Shown here one piece after another: positions 20,904 to 33,599 of a DNA stretch of 64,000 nt. Under the pieces are notes generated by a model. That model saw only the letters and a list, made by a program, of their open reading frames with translations, did not search any database and was not told where the DNA came from. Position 1 is the first letter of the stretch, and the number at the start of each line of letters is the position of its first letter. The DNA is from Adenophora triphylla var. japonica (lineage: Eukaryota > Streptophyta > Magnoliopsida > Asterales > Campanulaceae). The stretch spans positions 1 through 64,000 of the forward strand of contig JAFEMH010000077.1 of NCBI GenBank assembly GCA_022495995.1, read 5' to 3'. The position numbers and the translations under genes are program-made.

Positions 20904-21170
20904 CAAAAACATATCACATGTACTTTGTCTAAGTGTGAGAGATGCCCCAAGACATGAATAAAATTATAAAAGGAATTATTCCCCAAGGGCCCCTATGTTC
21001 AAATTTTATGTCAATTTAAGGAGCCACATTTTGTAAATCATAAATAAAGGTTTAAATTCAAATTCTATTTCCCCTCACACCCCTCGCTTCTGATCCCGTT
21101 ATTTTCGTTATTTTAATAGAAATTTGATATTCCTATTTTACCCTCATATATATACTCTTTTTCAACCTAG
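20904..21170. other. Copia remnant and presumed left end of the MULE
   Basis: No gene. 20904-20985 may be a scrap of the Copia pre-integrase region, unconfirmed. From about 20985 (GGGCCCCTATG) the sequence is AT-rich with TATATATAC at 21143-21152, a possible TATA box for the transposase gene. The MULE end is placed here only approximately; no long TIR or target duplication was found. Confidence 0.35.
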
Positions 21171-21370
21171 GGTTTCAGTTTCTCCCTTTTTTTTTTAGAG
21201 AGAGGCGATTGGCGATTCCGATGGCCTTGGCGATTGCGATGGCGATTTTGCGATTTGGGAGATTTCCCGGCGATAAACACTAGATCTAGTGTTTTCTCCT
21301 TTGATTTCTACATGATTTCAATGTTTTTTGTGTTCGTGATATATTTTTGAAGCCTCGTCTGCAAAAAACG

Positions 21371-21504
21371 GGTATAAATCTATTGCGAATCCATTCTATT
21401 ATAGTATCTTAATTTGCTTTTAGTTGATATTGTTGTGTTTAAATTGCTTTTATATGTTTATATTAATGTTTATTTAATTTTGTTTTATTTATGTATTATT
21501 TGCA
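21371..21504 (+). other. Probable 5'-UTR intron of the MULE transposase
   Basis: ACGG|GTATAAATC at 21369-21371 and TTATTTGCAG ending at 21505 are plausible splice sites. The leader before it (21190-21370) is GC-richer with GGCGATT repeats (GGCGATTGGCGATTCCG, GGCGATTGCG). Confidence 0.5.
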
Positions 21505-21533
21505 GATCATATACATTCCCAAATTCAATTTAC

Positions 21534-23804
21534 ATGGATTCAAATGTAATGGCATTCTTCAAGTTTGGGGATTTGACATCTATTGCTATGTTTTCTCAGT
21601 TTTCATCGTTTGATTCTATTGTTGAATTTATTTGTTCGAGGTGGGCTACTTTGAAAAGGGATACTCTATCTATCTGTTACGTATTACCTAACAATCCTTG
21701 TTGTATGTTGGATAATGAAGAAGATTTTATGTGCATGAGTATGTTGGTTCGTCGGAACAGGCTTGATTGCATAGATATTCGTGTGAATGAAAGTGGTGAT
21801 TCTAGTATCAATGATGGGGGAGCTGAATCATCTAAATCTGTTGGTAACTGTGGTATTGAATCTGGTGATATTGAGTTTAGTAGTAGTGGTAGTAGTCGTA
21901 ACCATGTTGCTGTGAACTTTTTCCGTCATAAAGAGAAGGTTCTAAAAAGTACAGAATGGGCAACTGCAATTCAAAAGGTTGGTCAGATATTTGAAGGGGG
22001 CTGTCCAGAGTTTAGAAATGCACTTTGTAAGTTTGCTACAGAAGTTGGATTTGAATTTGAATATCTGAAAAATGACACAAAGCGTGTTACTGCTCAGTGT
22101 AGATATAAAGTGGACAAAGGTTGTCCTTGGAGGATTCACGCATCAGTTGAAAAGGTTAATGGATTTCTTTATATTAGGACGTATGTTCCAAACCATACAT
22201 GTATAGATATTGTTAATAATGGGTTTGGACAAGGGCAGAGGTTGAATTCTGGTGTAATTGCAAGTGTTTTAATTGATGATGTTAGAAGTAATCCATCTAT
22301 TAGGCCAAAGGATGTTGTTAATGATCTTAGGAAGGATTATGGGCTTGAAGTGTCATACAAATCAGTTTGGAGAGGCGTTGAGAAGGCAAAGGAATTTGTG
22401 TTTGGTGACGCGGGTTTATCATATGACAATATGAGAGATTACTTTGATAAAATAAAAGAGTTAGACCCAGGTTTTCAATTTAAGATTGATTATGATCATG
22501 AGACATCTCGTTTTGAGCGTTGTTTTGTTGCATTTGGTGCATGTTTACATGGTTTTCAATTCTGTCAGCCTATGTTATTTCTTGATGGGACATTTCTTTA
22601 TGGAAAGTACAAAGGGACTCTTTTGGCAGCAACAGCGAAGGATGGGGATAATGGTATAAAATTTGTCTTTTACCTTAGTTATAGGACATAAATTTATTTT
22701 TGTTTTTTTAGTTGAAATTATATTTATTATTTACTTTTTCTTATGATTGTAGGTCTTTTCCATGTTGCTTTTTCAATTGTAGGCTCTGAAAATATAGAAA
22801 ATTGGACATGGTTTCTTGACAATCTGAAACCTCACATTAATGAAAGGACAATTACATTCATTTCAGATCGACATCAAGGGATCATCAAAGCAGTTAAGGA
22901 TATTATGCCCTCTTCAGCGCATTCATTTTGTATGTTTCATATGAGGAACAATCTGAGGGACAAACTGAAAGGATGTTCAGTAGAGCTTCGCTCAAATATG
23001 CTTCATAAATTTTCTCAGTGTTCGTTAGCTCCAACGCATGATCTTTTTCAATTTTATTTGAGTGAAATGAAGAAAGAAGGTGGTACTAAGGTTGAAGAAT
23101 TTATGGATGCTATTCCAGTTGCCAACTTTGCGAGTGCTTATTTTTCGGGGAAGCGATATGGTGAGATGTGCTCAAATGCTGCAGAGACTTTTAACTCTCA
23201 GATAAAAGACTATAAGGGGCTGCCAGTTTTGGAATTAATTGATCAAATCCGTTTGAAGGTGATGGAGAGAATGTTCAAGCGCAGACAAGAATCTCTGAGT
23301 TGGAATACAAAATTGTGTCCATTGAAGGAGAAGAAATACAAAGGAAGGTTTGAGTATGGCAAGTCATGGACTATCACTCCTTCAAATGAACATTTGTTTG
23401 AAGTTCACTCTGAACCATCTAAGTCAGTTGATATTCAGCAGTCCAAATGCACATGTGGGAAGTGGCAGCATGAAGGTTTTCCATGCATTCATGCCATTGC
23501 AGTTTTGTCAAGGACAAGAGAAGGTGCCTTACCATTTATTGAGCCTTATTTCTACACAAGTCACTACAAGCAGTGTTATGCTCTTTCTATTCCTCCTGTT
23601 CCTTCATTTGGTAAACGAGTGGTTGCTAAAGAAGTTGTCATACTTCCTCCTGCTACTAAACGTCCTCCAGGCAGGCCAAGAAAGAATCGGTTTCCTTCTA
23701 GAGGAGAGGTTGCAAAAAAAAGGAAGATGACATGCTCTCGTTGTGGGAAATTAGGATATCATAATAAAAGGACATGCAAAGAACCTTTGCAGTTAGAACT
23801 ATAG
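21534..23804 (+). CDS. MULE transposase (MuDR family), two coding exons
   Basis: Exon 21534-22653 joins exon 22753-23804 across a 99-nt GT...AG intron, restoring DNGLFHVAF and one 723-residue frame with no stop. An upstream 5'-UTR intron probably ends at 21505 (TATTTGCAG), so I start at the ATG of MDSNVMAFF. N-terminal ~90 residues look like the PB1-like domain of plant MuDR proteins. Then come the DBD_Tnp_Mut region with CRYKVDKGCPWRIHAS, the MULE catalytic domain with FLDGTFLYGKYKG and FISDRHQGI, a C2H2 motif HSFCMFHMRNNL, a SWIM finger CTCGKWQHEGFPCIHA and a C-terminal CCHC knuckle CSRCGKLGYHNKRTC after an AT-hook-like PGRPRKNR. It looks full length and intact, unlike the ULP1 gene beside it. 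Confidence 0.93.
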
Positions 23805-24504
23805 GCTTTTAATTAGACATTGTTCTTCATTTTAAACATTCAATTAGTTGATTTTACTTGGGGGTTTGAATGAATTTTTATTGGATTATTATTATTCAGA
23901 TTTATATACAAGGTTGATTTTATGAAGGTTTTGTTAAGGATTTGTGGTTTAATGTGATTTTTTGAAAGTCTTATACCTTATTTATAAGACCTGTTACAAA
24001 CACATTGCAATTGGGTTTTTTCATTTTTATATTTTAATAAGTCTTATATGTTACTTATAAGACTTTTTTCAAAAAAGTTAAGGATTTGTGGCTGAATGTG
24101 ATTTTTTGAAAGTCTTATACCTTATATATAAGACCTGTTACAAACACAATGCAATTGGGTTTTTTCATTTTCATCTTTTATAAGTCTTATACCTTATATA
24201 TAAGACATGTTACAAACACAATGCAATTGGGTTTTTTCATTTTCATCTTTTAATAAGTCTTATATGTTACTTATAAGACTTTTTAAAACACATTTAATGA
24301 AAACACAGTTATATAGAACACCTGCTAATTCTTATATACGGCATCATAGACTAAAAATAGTAAGGGAAACACATAACCATATCCTAATGTTTGAACAACC
24401 ATATCATATCCTACTGTTCGAATATAAACATATACTACTATTTGAACATAACCAAAAGCAATTGTTTTGAACATAACCATAAGCTAATGTTTTGAACAAC
24501 CAAT
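23805..24504. repeat. Convergent 3' region with AGTCTTATA repeats
   Basis: Between the transposase stop and the ULP1 stop. Three ~110-120-bp copies (about 23966-24050, 24090-24180, 24185-24285) share AAGTCTTATACCTTATATATAAG, CCTGTTACAAACACAATGC and GGGTTTTTTCATTTTCATC. The same AGTCTTATA/TATAAGACT core builds the large array at 37290-39560. After 24290 a weaker repeat CATATCCTA(A/C)TGTTTGAAC occurs. (Motifs longer than 20 bases are given by position.). Confidence 0.8.
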
Positions 24505-25313
24505 CTAACTACGATAAACAGTGTTTTTGTGGTTCAAGAAGTCGTGAAACATTTTTGCCCTGTATATAGAGGCAGCACCACCATCATAACTTTTGCTAAC
24601 TGCCCCTTTCTCGAAAATGTCTTGGGCAGCCATCAACACATGAATACCACAATCAAGGCTTCCATAAATTTGTTGTGGGGTCCACTTTACCTTGTTGAAT
24701 TTAGGCTTCTCAATTTCTTTTTCAGGTAAATCTTTATCCTTACCAGACAAAACACGTTTTGCATAATCAAACTGAATCAAGAAAAGAAAATACAATAATC
24801 AAAAAAATAGAAATTGAAAAGAAAATACAATACAATACAATACAATACAATAATCAGCTTTTTGTTAAGAACATACCATTTTTCTGCCATTAATGATATA
24901 ACTGTCTTGCCCTGTTCTTGGATGCATTGAATTGTAAAATGAATACTCCCCGGTTTCTGTATCCAAGACAAGCAATGTCCAATGATCAACTGTTCTGGCA
25001 TTCGGATGCTCATTTGCTGCTGTGTGTACTGGCATCAAAATGTATTTGGCTTCTTCTTTTGCCAATTTCAATAGAACCTTGTCAATAACTCTTGAAATAT
25101 CATCACTGTTCTTTTGTCTCAAAAAACTCTGGATAGGAATAAATTATAAATGTTAATAAAGTCTAACAAAAAGAAGTTAGTAAATAATTTAGAGTCAATA
25201 ACACTTACCATTGAAAAACTTGTTAAGTAACCAACCATTAATTTCTGGCTTCCTGAAGTTGGAGGGCAACTGTCATGTCTTTCTTTCAAAATTGAAAGAT
25301 ATGCATCCAATAC
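24505..25313 (-). pseudogene. ULP1 peptidase (C48) exons
   Basis: Three exons separated by short AT-rich introns encode LDAYLSILKERHDSC, the catalytic His exon (AKYILMPVH, DHWTLLVLD, FYNSMHPR) and the catalytic Cys exon (PQQIYGSLDCGIHVLMA, ending NTVYRS). Splice sites GT/AG are present at each border. The sequence is complete over the fold. The Asp position reads Asn. Its conservation compared with the mutated upstream exons suggests the breaks are recent. Confidence 0.8.
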
Positions 25314-25581
25314 CTATCAATCCACAAATGTAATCTCATTAAAAAAAATATTTTGATATAAAGCATATAAATGTTTATTTAAGAAACTATATAATTAAAC
25401 AAAAAAATTAACATACAGTAGATTCTGTCATTTTATCATGTGCCAGTTCCCAAAGATCATTCATGCAAACATGATTTGCTTCATTTTGCCATATGGAATC
25501 ACTGGAAAAAAAAAAGCATATATGAGAAATTTAAAAAAAAAAAAATATTTATTATAATTATAAAGGAAATGTTACTTACTA

Positions 25582-26755
25582 CTTTTTGAGACGACCACAC
25601 AAATCCTTATACAAAGCCTTGCTCTTTTGATCAATTCCCTTAGTTGTTTCAGTTTGTTTTGCTAGAAATGAAGGCGGTACATCAGAATCCATGTCAACAT
25701 CTTTTTCATCATCAATATTTACTTTCTGAATAATCTTCTCCTTCAATTTTTCTTCTGTTTTTTTTGTCTTCTTTTTTGGGTAGACAAAATCCGAATCTTC
25801 TTTTGATACTTTCCTCTTACCAACCCTTTCCTTTACACCCCTTTCCACAGATCCTATTTTTAACTGCTTTCCTTTTCCCTTTCTCTCTTTCATTTGATCT
25901 TCTTTTTCTTTTTCCTCATTCTCCTTCTCTTTTTCTTTCTCCACTACAGCCCTCTCCTCATTAAACTTTTTCTTGTACTCTTGTTCCTTTTCAGCAAACT
26001 GCTCAAGCAGTTGCAAAAGTGTCTCTTCATGATCCTTTTCATTATTAGTAAGCCTTTCAATCTCACTTCTCAAATCTGCAATAGTTTTTTCAAACATTGA
26101 AATTGTATTATCATGTGCAACTTTCATCTTTTGAATTTCCTCGTCCTTCGCTTTCAATTGTTCTTCAGCCATTTTCAGTTGATTCTCACTCTCCACCTCT
26201 GATGCAAACAGAAGCTGACCCTTTTCAATTTCCTCTTCATTATCTTGATCTTTTTTTTTTCAAAATCAACTAATCTAACAAGCAAGTCATCCCTTTCTTT
26301 GATCAAAATTTCTTTTTCCTTTTTCAATTCACGCAGCTCAACATTCTTTTTTCTTTCTTCTTCAATTTTGGCATTCAACTTTTCATTTTCAATTTTCAAC
26401 TCTGACAACTCAGCATTTTTTCTGACTTCTTCTTCAAAAACAGAATTCAACTTTTCTATCTCCTTCAACAAATCTTCCTTTTCCTTCAACAGTCCCTCAT
26501 CCACACTCTTTACAACATCACCTATGACTTCCTCAACTGATTCACCAACATTATGTCTCAGCATGGTAGGTGTGAATATGCTGTGATCAGTACTTCTGAA
26601 GTCATTTATCATGTTACCGGAATTGATATTTTCCAAGCCAACAATTCCATCATTATTACTTTCTGTCTCCACATCTTTTCCTTCAAGATCACAATTTTTC
26701 AACATAATCTCTTCCTCAGATGTTAACACAAGCTCTTCAACAGTAACCTAACATT
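25582..26755 (-). pseudogene. ULP1 gene coiled-coil exon(s)
   Basis: Two overlapping open frames (26729-26175 and 26196-25579) on the minus strand code heptad-rich Glu/Lys/Leu sequence and a KEKEKENEEKEKEDQMKE block, followed by basic KRKVSKEDSDFVYPKKK, a possible nuclear localisation signal. The frames change near 26190-26270 at an A-run (KKK.IKIMKRK), so this exon probably carries a frameshift. It links the N-terminal domain to the peptidase. Confidence 0.7.
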
Positions 26756-28065
26756 CATAAGAGAGGTTTTTTAGAAACATATACTAAACTATGATACTTA
26801 TACACAAAACATATAAGACATTAATACTAAACTATGAGACTTAAAGATGAACTATGAGACTTAAAGATGAACTATGAGACTTAAAGATGAACATTAATAT
26901 TAATAAAAGGTCCATACCTCATCTTTTCCTAATTTTGCAATCAGTTGACTGAAATCTTGTATTTTTTTCGAGATGTCCCATTTCATGAACCTTGGCAGCA
27001 AGCTCCTTGATGGTTTGAAGATTGTTGTGTGCTCATTAAACCAATGCTAAAAGAACATTAAAAACTGTATAATTATAAATATATACATATATTTAATAAA
27101 AAAAACATTAAATAAACAAAGACTTTTTACTTACAGGTAAAAGTGATACACAGCCTGTCACAAGAAGTGGTGTTGAATGCTTTTCATTCAATGATTGCTT
27201 CAGATTTTCAACAATAGCTTTTGATCAATCATAGGTCTTCATCTTTTTCAAATCATCAACATAATAAAAAAAAAGCTGATGATATATGTTCTCCCTTTGA
27301 TGAAAAAAACAATGACCCCATTGCTATTAAAATAAGCAATTTCACAACATCCTCAACATCTTCCTCTTCATCATTCAACACAATTCTTCTTAATGTTTCT
27401 TTCACTAACTTCATATTGACCACACTAGGGCAGTTAGGAAATTGCCTCTTCACCAAATCAAAAGAAAGAAAATCTAACCGTAACTTCTTCAAATTCATTT
27501 CTTCTTTCCCACCAACCACTCCAAATATTGTTGTTATATCTCTAGGTGTAATATCAACAAAAACCTCCCCAAGTTTGAATTTTTGTACATTAGAATCATA
27601 ACACTTAATTATCTCCTCAATGGTTGAATCCATCTTCCGATATGTAAAATCCATGTTTGAAAAAATGGCATGGAAAAAGTGGTAGAATGGTGTTTTTTTC
27701 AACTTCATAAAATGTGCTGCCTTTAGAGGTGTCTCCTTCATAATTGAACAAATAGCATGCACATTGGACCTATAATTTGGGATCCATGATAAATGTTTTG
27801 TTGCTCTTGAATCCTTTGAAATCCCTTTGGGAAGTTTTTGTTTAACAACAGCTGGTGATGATTTCTTCTTGGGTTTCAGAGATTTAGCTTTTGGTTTTAG
27901 AATTTTAGTTACAGGTTCAGCCTTACCTTTTGATCTTGTTACAGATTTCTGTATGTGTTTTTGAGGGGATACTGCAATCTCCTCCTTAGTCTTTGATCTA
28001 GTTACAGGGGAATGTACAATAACCTAAGTCTTTGGAGATACGTGAGCAGTTGGTGTTTCAGCAGA

Positions 28066-30302
28066 TGTGAGGACCCCGACCCGGAACCTACACGTGTCCC
28101 GAGTTGGTGCGTCCCCAAACTAACCCAAAAACACTAAACTTTTAAAACTTTACTTTGACTTTCAAACATAAGCATTAATAATATAACATTTCAAAAGAAC
28201 TCCACTCAACTCCACATCGGAGGAGGAGATAACTAACTTTGAAAACAATCAACTGTTTAGTTACAAAAGATATTGGTTTTTAACGTAGAAAATAAAGTTT
28301 ATAATTACAAACTCCCAAAAGGAATTATGACAAAATAATTTCTACGCCAACCTAACGTATCCCGACAATATCCCAAAATGCTCACAGCCAAACTCCTTTC
28401 CGTCCTTACTTGGGCGGTCCTCCTGTCTCGGGATCTAAAACAGTAAAGGGAGAGGGGTGAGAATAAATCTCAGCAAGCTATTATGGATGCAGCAATATGC
28501 CAAATAAATGCAACATATAACAAGTCGCACACAACACATTGGGAAAGCTATAAACACATTCCATTACCTTGGTTTACCTTTTCCCGTCTGAACAGTAGTC
28601 GTACAACATTGGGTATAATAATACTCCAATTACAGTGAGCTGCTTAAGCAATACTCACGTCTTATAAGACCCGTTTTTCAGGGAACCAAATAAGACAGTA
28701 GCAACTCTGTAAGGCTTTTGGCTCAATACAGACGCTATACCCCAACCTGTGGCCACAGGAGGGGACGGTCACAGATATAACATAATCCGATCACATTAGG
28801 TCACACTTCCATAATTGATCGTATTCTGTTATACCCCCAACGTCAGCTGACTCACACATAATCAAGCACATCATAGATACTTGAATAAAATCCACAAAAA
28901 GGGATAACAACATATCAACATGGTAAACTATACTCATGTCCAACCAATATCATAGTGCAATATTTATTCAATACACTATGCAATAGAAACAATGTATATG
29001 AACTCAATGTAAGGCAAGGAAGTAGCATAAATCCATCCTACAAAGTCATTATACAATAATACATAGCCTCTTGAAAGGTCTAAGGGGAATCTACCAAGTT
29101 GGGATCATAATTGTTTAGTTACTAAACTAGTTTATCTAACGTTTTCCAAGCAACATTTAAGGTACTTCCACTATTCCATTTTGATCACTTAGAACGTCAT
29201 TGTGAAGCCAAAGTATTCTACTTTAATCTAGGTTAAAAAGATTTCATTATGGTTCGAGTTTGATTAGATTTGAATAGCTATAAAGTTGAGGTGAGAAAAT
29301 CTGGCCAGGGGACGACTCGTCCCCAGTGGCACGACTCGTCCCCAATTTACCCCACCGAACCTGGCGTCCCCGACCGGTCACGACTTCCCTTTACCCAAGG
29401 GACGACTCGTGACCTTCACATGGCACGACTCGTGCTCGAGGTCACGACTCGTGCCCTCGGCCCGTAAATGGAAAAACAAGAAGAACAACAACAATCTCCC
29501 AAAATACCAAGATTTCAACCAAGTATTTTCTAAGTTATGAACCTAAGGGGCATTCCCAACTTTAGTAACTTCAATCCACTCATTTAACTCCAAGAATTCA
29601 AGTCTTAAACCTAGATAAATTCAACATCCATAAATCATAATATTTCTATAAACCAACAAAGTTCCCAATCATCATATTCAAGAGAACAATCACAATAACA
29701 TTCATTTTCATGATCATTCAAGGAAAGAAAAGGTCATAATAACTTACCTTTGGATTTTTATAAGGAAAGATTGGTCTAGATGGGTTCCTCTAGGAGATTC
29801 AACTTCAAAGGTGCTCTTGGATTGATTTTTGATGAAGAGATGTCTTAGAGCAAAGCTTGGACAAAGGAACATCAATGGAGGTTTTCTCTCTTGCTCTTGG
29901 ATGAAGAAATGGTAGTGAAATGAAGGAGAAGGAGGGGAAGTAAGAGGAGGAGTAGGGAAGTGACACATGGCAAGAGCATGGGTGGTTAAGGGATTTTGGC
30001 CCCCCATGGAAATAAGTCAAGGCTTTCCCCTACCCATTAAATTTAAATTAAATCCTTATCCCACTAATTCATCCCACTCATTTAACCTCCCCATACTATT
30101 TAGCATTTTCCCAATTTTATTATTTTCCCTAGCTTCTTTATTTAATGTCCAATAAATTCTCATAAGTTCCTCAATTTACTTTTCACCCAATTTATCTTAA
30201 TTTAAGAATATAAAGATATAATTGAACATATAAAGATGACATAAATATTAAAAGCACATAATTTAATATTTAAAATAAGTGCCTAGGGTTGGGGTCGTCA
30301 CA
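28066..30302 (-). repeat. 3' LTR of the Tekay element
   Basis: Pairs with 34853-37096. Long blocks are identical (for example 28870-29330 and 29480-30302), while differences cluster at 28370-28870 and 29330-29480. Contains a GACGAC/ACGACTCGT tandem-like segment (29310-29455). No promoter element could be placed with confidence. Confidence 0.95.
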
Positions 30303-30336
30303 CTCACTCCCCCTTAAAGAAAATTCGACCCGAATT

Positions 30337-32085
30337 TTAAAAAGGAAACTTACTTGGATTTTTAAACAACCACGGGTATTTCGCTCTCATCTCCGACTCT
30401 AGCTCCCACGTTGCTTCCTCTACGGTGTGATTCTTCCAAAGGACTTTCACTATCGGAATACTCTTGGTTCTCAACTCTTTAACTTGGAATTCTAATACTC
30501 TTAATGGTTCTTCAACATACGACATGTCCGCTTGGACATCATCGGGAGGAGAGCTCAAAACATGGGAGGGGTCATGACAATACTTCCTAAGCATCGAAAC
30601 ATGGAAGACATCATGGAGTAAAGAAAAAGACGGAGGCAACGCTAACCGGTAAGCCAATTCCCCTATCTTCTCTAGAATCTCAAACGGACCTACAAACCTC
30701 GGAGCCAACTTGCCCTTATTACCGAACCTTTTAATCCCCGTCCTCGGAGAGACCTTCAAGAACACAAAGTCACCAACCCGAAAAGATAAATCCCGCCTTC
30801 TATTGTCGGCGTAGCTTTTCTGTCTACTCTGAGCCGTCTTCAATCTATCTCGAATCACCTTGATCTTCTCCGTAGAATCTCGAACCAAATCCGGACCCCA
30901 AAGTCTCGCTTCACCAACCTCGTCCCAACACATCGGAGATCGACACTTCCTTCCATACAAAGCTTCGTACGGAGCCATCTCAATACTAGACTGATAACTG
31001 TTGTTGTAAGCAAACTCGACTAACGGTAGATGATCCTCCCAAGATAATTGGAAATCCATCACACAAGCTCGTAACATATCCTCAAGTATCTGAATAGTTC
31101 TCTCGGACTGACCATCGGTTTGAGGATGAAATGCCGTACTAAAACATAACTTAGAACCCAAAGCTTCATGCAATGCTCTCCAAAATCTAGATGTAAACCT
31201 CGGATCTCTATCGGAAACAATACTAACCGGAACTCCGTGAAGTCTTACAATCTCCTTTAAGTACAACTGAGCTAACTTCTCTAACGAAAACTTGGTTGAT
31301 ACCGGAAGAAAATGAGCCGACTTCGTCAACCGATCCACAATAACCCATATAGCATCCATCTTCTTTGCGGTGAGAGGCAAACCCGAAACAAAATCCATCG
31401 AGATCCCTTCCCATTTCCACTCCGGAATATCCAATGGTTGAAGTAGTCCCGCCGGTCTTTGATGTTCTGCCTTGATCTGTTGACAAGTCAAACACTTAGA
31501 TACATAATCCGCTATTTCCCTTTTCATTCCATTCCACCAATATCCACGCTTCAAGTCTTGATACATTTTGGTACTCCCCGGATGAATCGCAAACTTGGAC
31601 TTATGGCCATCCTCTAAAACACGCTTCTTGATTTCCGGCGATGACGGAACGCAAATTCTCCCTTGGAAGGTTAAAATCCCATCTCGATTCAAAGCAAAAT
31701 CCCCGGCTTTCCCATCTTGCACTTGATCACAAATTTTCTTCAATTCCGGATCTTCTTGTTGAGCTTCCTTCAAATCACCATACAATGTCGGAACGGCTCG
31801 AACATTCGCAACTATCACTTCACTCTTCAACTCCCGAGAACTCAAGGCTGTCACATACGCCTTTCGGCTAATCGCATCGGCCACCACATTGGCCTTCCCC
31901 GGATGATAGGATATGACACAATCAAAATCCTTCAAAAACTCTAACCATCTTCTTTGCCGGTTGTTCAACTCCTTTTGGGTAAATAGGTACTTCAAACTCT
32001 TATGATCGGTGAAAATCTCGAATTTCGCTCCGTAAAGATAATGCTTCCACTTATGCAACGCAAATACAATCGCCGCCAATTCCAT
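30337..32085 (-). CDS. RNase H, integrase and chromodomain (Tekay element)
   Basis: An uninterrupted 582-residue frame. RNase H end: [19 protein letters not shown] and [22 protein letters not shown]. Integrase: zinc finger with H..H and [11 protein letters not shown], core [16 protein letters not shown] (Asp), [11 protein letters not shown] (Asp), [19 protein letters not shown] (Glu), [18 protein letters not shown]. The C-terminal [19 protein letters not shown] and [11 protein letters not shown] precede a chromodomain ([31 protein letters not shown]). Chromodomains guide chromovirus integration to heterochromatin. Upstream the frame breaks before the rest of RNase H and RT. Confidence 0.93.
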   Translation of the reverse strand: MELAAIVFALHKWKHYLYGAKFEIFTDHKSLKYLFTQKELNNRQRRWLEFLKDFDCVISYHPGKANVVADAISRKAYVTALSSRELKSEVIVANVRAVPTLYGDLKEAQQEDPELKKICDQVQDGKAGDFALNRDGILTFQGRICVPSSPEIKKRVLEDGHKSKFAIHPGSTKMYQDLKRGYWWNGMKREIADYVSKCLTCQQIKAEHQRPAGLLQPLDIPEWKWEGISMDFVSGLPLTAKKMDAIWVIVDRLTKSAHFLPVSTKFSLEKLAQLYLKEIVRLHGVPVSIVSDRDPRFTSRFWRALHEALGSKLCFSTAFHPQTDGQSERTIQILEDMLRACVMDFQLSWEDHLPLVEFAYNNSYQSSIEMAPYEALYGRKCRSPMCWDEVGEARLWGPDLVRDSTEKIKVIRDRLKTAQSRQKSYADNRRRDLSFRVGDFVFLKVSPRTGIKRFGNKGKLAPRFVGPFEILEKIGELAYRLALPPSFSLLHDVFHVSMLRKYCHDPSHVLSSPPDDVQADMSYVEEPLRVLEFQVKELRTKSIPIVKVLWKNHTVEEATWELESEMRAKYPWLFKNPSKFPF

Positions 32086-32125
32086 ATCATGAGTAGGATA
32101 ATTCTGCTCCGCCGGTGATAACTTC

Positions 32126-33048
32126 CTAGAGGCATACGCAATAACCTTCCCATTCTCGCATCAACACACATCCCAAACCCGCCTTCGAGGCATCACTATA
32201 AATAACAAAATTCTCGCAACCACTCGGAAGGGTAAGAACCGGAGCCGTCGTCAACCTCTTCTTCAATTCATCAAAACTTGCTTCACACTTGGAATCCCAC
32301 ACAAACAATACATCTTTCCGAGTCAACCTAGTCAACGGAGTAGCAATCCGAGAAAACCCCTCAATGAACCTCCGATAGTACCCCGCCAAACCAAGAAAAC
32401 TACGGACTTCGGTCACGGTCGAAGGTTGCTTCCAATTAACCACGGCCTCAATCTTTGAAGGATCAACAGAAATTCCCGAACTCGACACAACATGCCCCAA
32501 GAAAGAAATCTGCTCAAGCCAAAACTCGCACTTACCGAACTTAGCATACAACCGCTTCTCACGAAGAACGGACAAGACAATCCTCAAATGGTTCTCATGC
32601 TCTTCCCGGACTTAGAATACACAAGAATATCATCAATAAAGACCACCACAAAACTATCAAGATAAGGCTTGAAAACACGGTTCATCATATCCATAAATAC
32701 TACTGAGCATTAGTTAACCCAAACGGCATCACAACAAACTCATAATGACCATATCTAGTTCGAAAGCCGTCTTAGCAACATCATCCGGCCTAATCTTCAA
32801 TCGATGGTATCCGCTTCTCAAATCAAGCTGAGTAGATAACGGAACCTTGGAGTTGGTCAAACAAATCATCTATATGCGGAAGAGGATATTTATTCTTAAT
32901 GGTGGCTTGGTTTAACAAACGATAGTCAATACACAATCGTAAGGTACCATCCTTCTTCCTAACAAACAAGACCGGTGCTCCCACGGAGACACACTAGGAC
33001 GAATAAAACCTCGGTCTAACAATTCTTGCAATTGGACCTTCAACTCTT
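32126..33048 (-). pseudogene. Reverse transcriptase and start of RNase H (Tekay element), frameshifted
   Basis: Only 32587-32126 is openly readable: [61 protein letters not shown]. Further upstream, the palm motif FIDDILVYS (32623-32650), MPFGLTNA (about 32710) and the fingers can be recognised only by switching frames at several single-base indels between 32590 and 33010. Catalytic residues remain present. Either the copy is decayed or the sequence has small errors here. Confidence 0.8.
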
Positions 33049-33480
33049 TTAACTCGGCCTGAGCCATTCTATAGGGTGCTTTAGAGATAGGAGCGGTACC
33101 GGTACTAAGTCAATACAAAACTCTATCTCACGGTCCGGAGGCATAGAGTACTCACTAGAGAACACATCACTAAATTCATTCACAACCGGAACATGAGCTA
33201 ACTCGGGAGACTTCTTATTGGAATCTACCACATAAGCTAAGTAACCCGTACACCCCTTAGATAGCATCTTTCTAGCTTTTAAGGCGTAAATAACATGTAA
33301 CCCGAACATAGATTTATCGGCATCAAATATAAATGTAGGCACATCGTGCATAGCAAATGAGACTCGCTTCCTACGACAGTCTACCAAAGCATGGCACCGA
33401 CTTAACCAATCCATACCAAGGATCACATCAAAATCACGGATTGGTAACTCGACCAAATCCACCGCAATACATGCCCACAT
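33049..33480 (-). pseudogene. Aspartic protease C-terminal part and linker (Tekay element)
   Basis: LPIRDFDVILGMDWLSRCHALVDC is the ILGMDWL hallmark of plant chromovirus protease regions (RVP_2 type). Then [30 protein letters not shown] leads into RT. The D-T/S-G part lies upstream of 33480 in a broken frame. Confidence 0.8.
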
Positions 33481-33599
33481 ATAGTCACATCACATCCACG
33501 GTATATCAAAAGAAGATTCAAGGCTCTCTCCCATAGGAGTAGAGACCTCTAACACATAAGGCATAGATTCGTGCAAGATATGCAAATGAGAATGCAAAA

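Noticed and set aside
20930..20970. microRNA-like or Copia pre-integrase segment
   Set aside because: No hairpin and no firm motif; too short to assign.
21414..21533. Hydrophobic N-terminal extension of the MULE transposase (start at 21414)
   Set aside because: It reads through a probable intron ending TTATTTGCAG; the ATG at 21534 starts the conserved PB1-like region.
29270..30155. ORFs inside the Tekay LTRs (also 36061-36949)
   Set aside because: Present in both LTR copies but short, Pro-rich and without domains; one is not conserved in frame between the copies.
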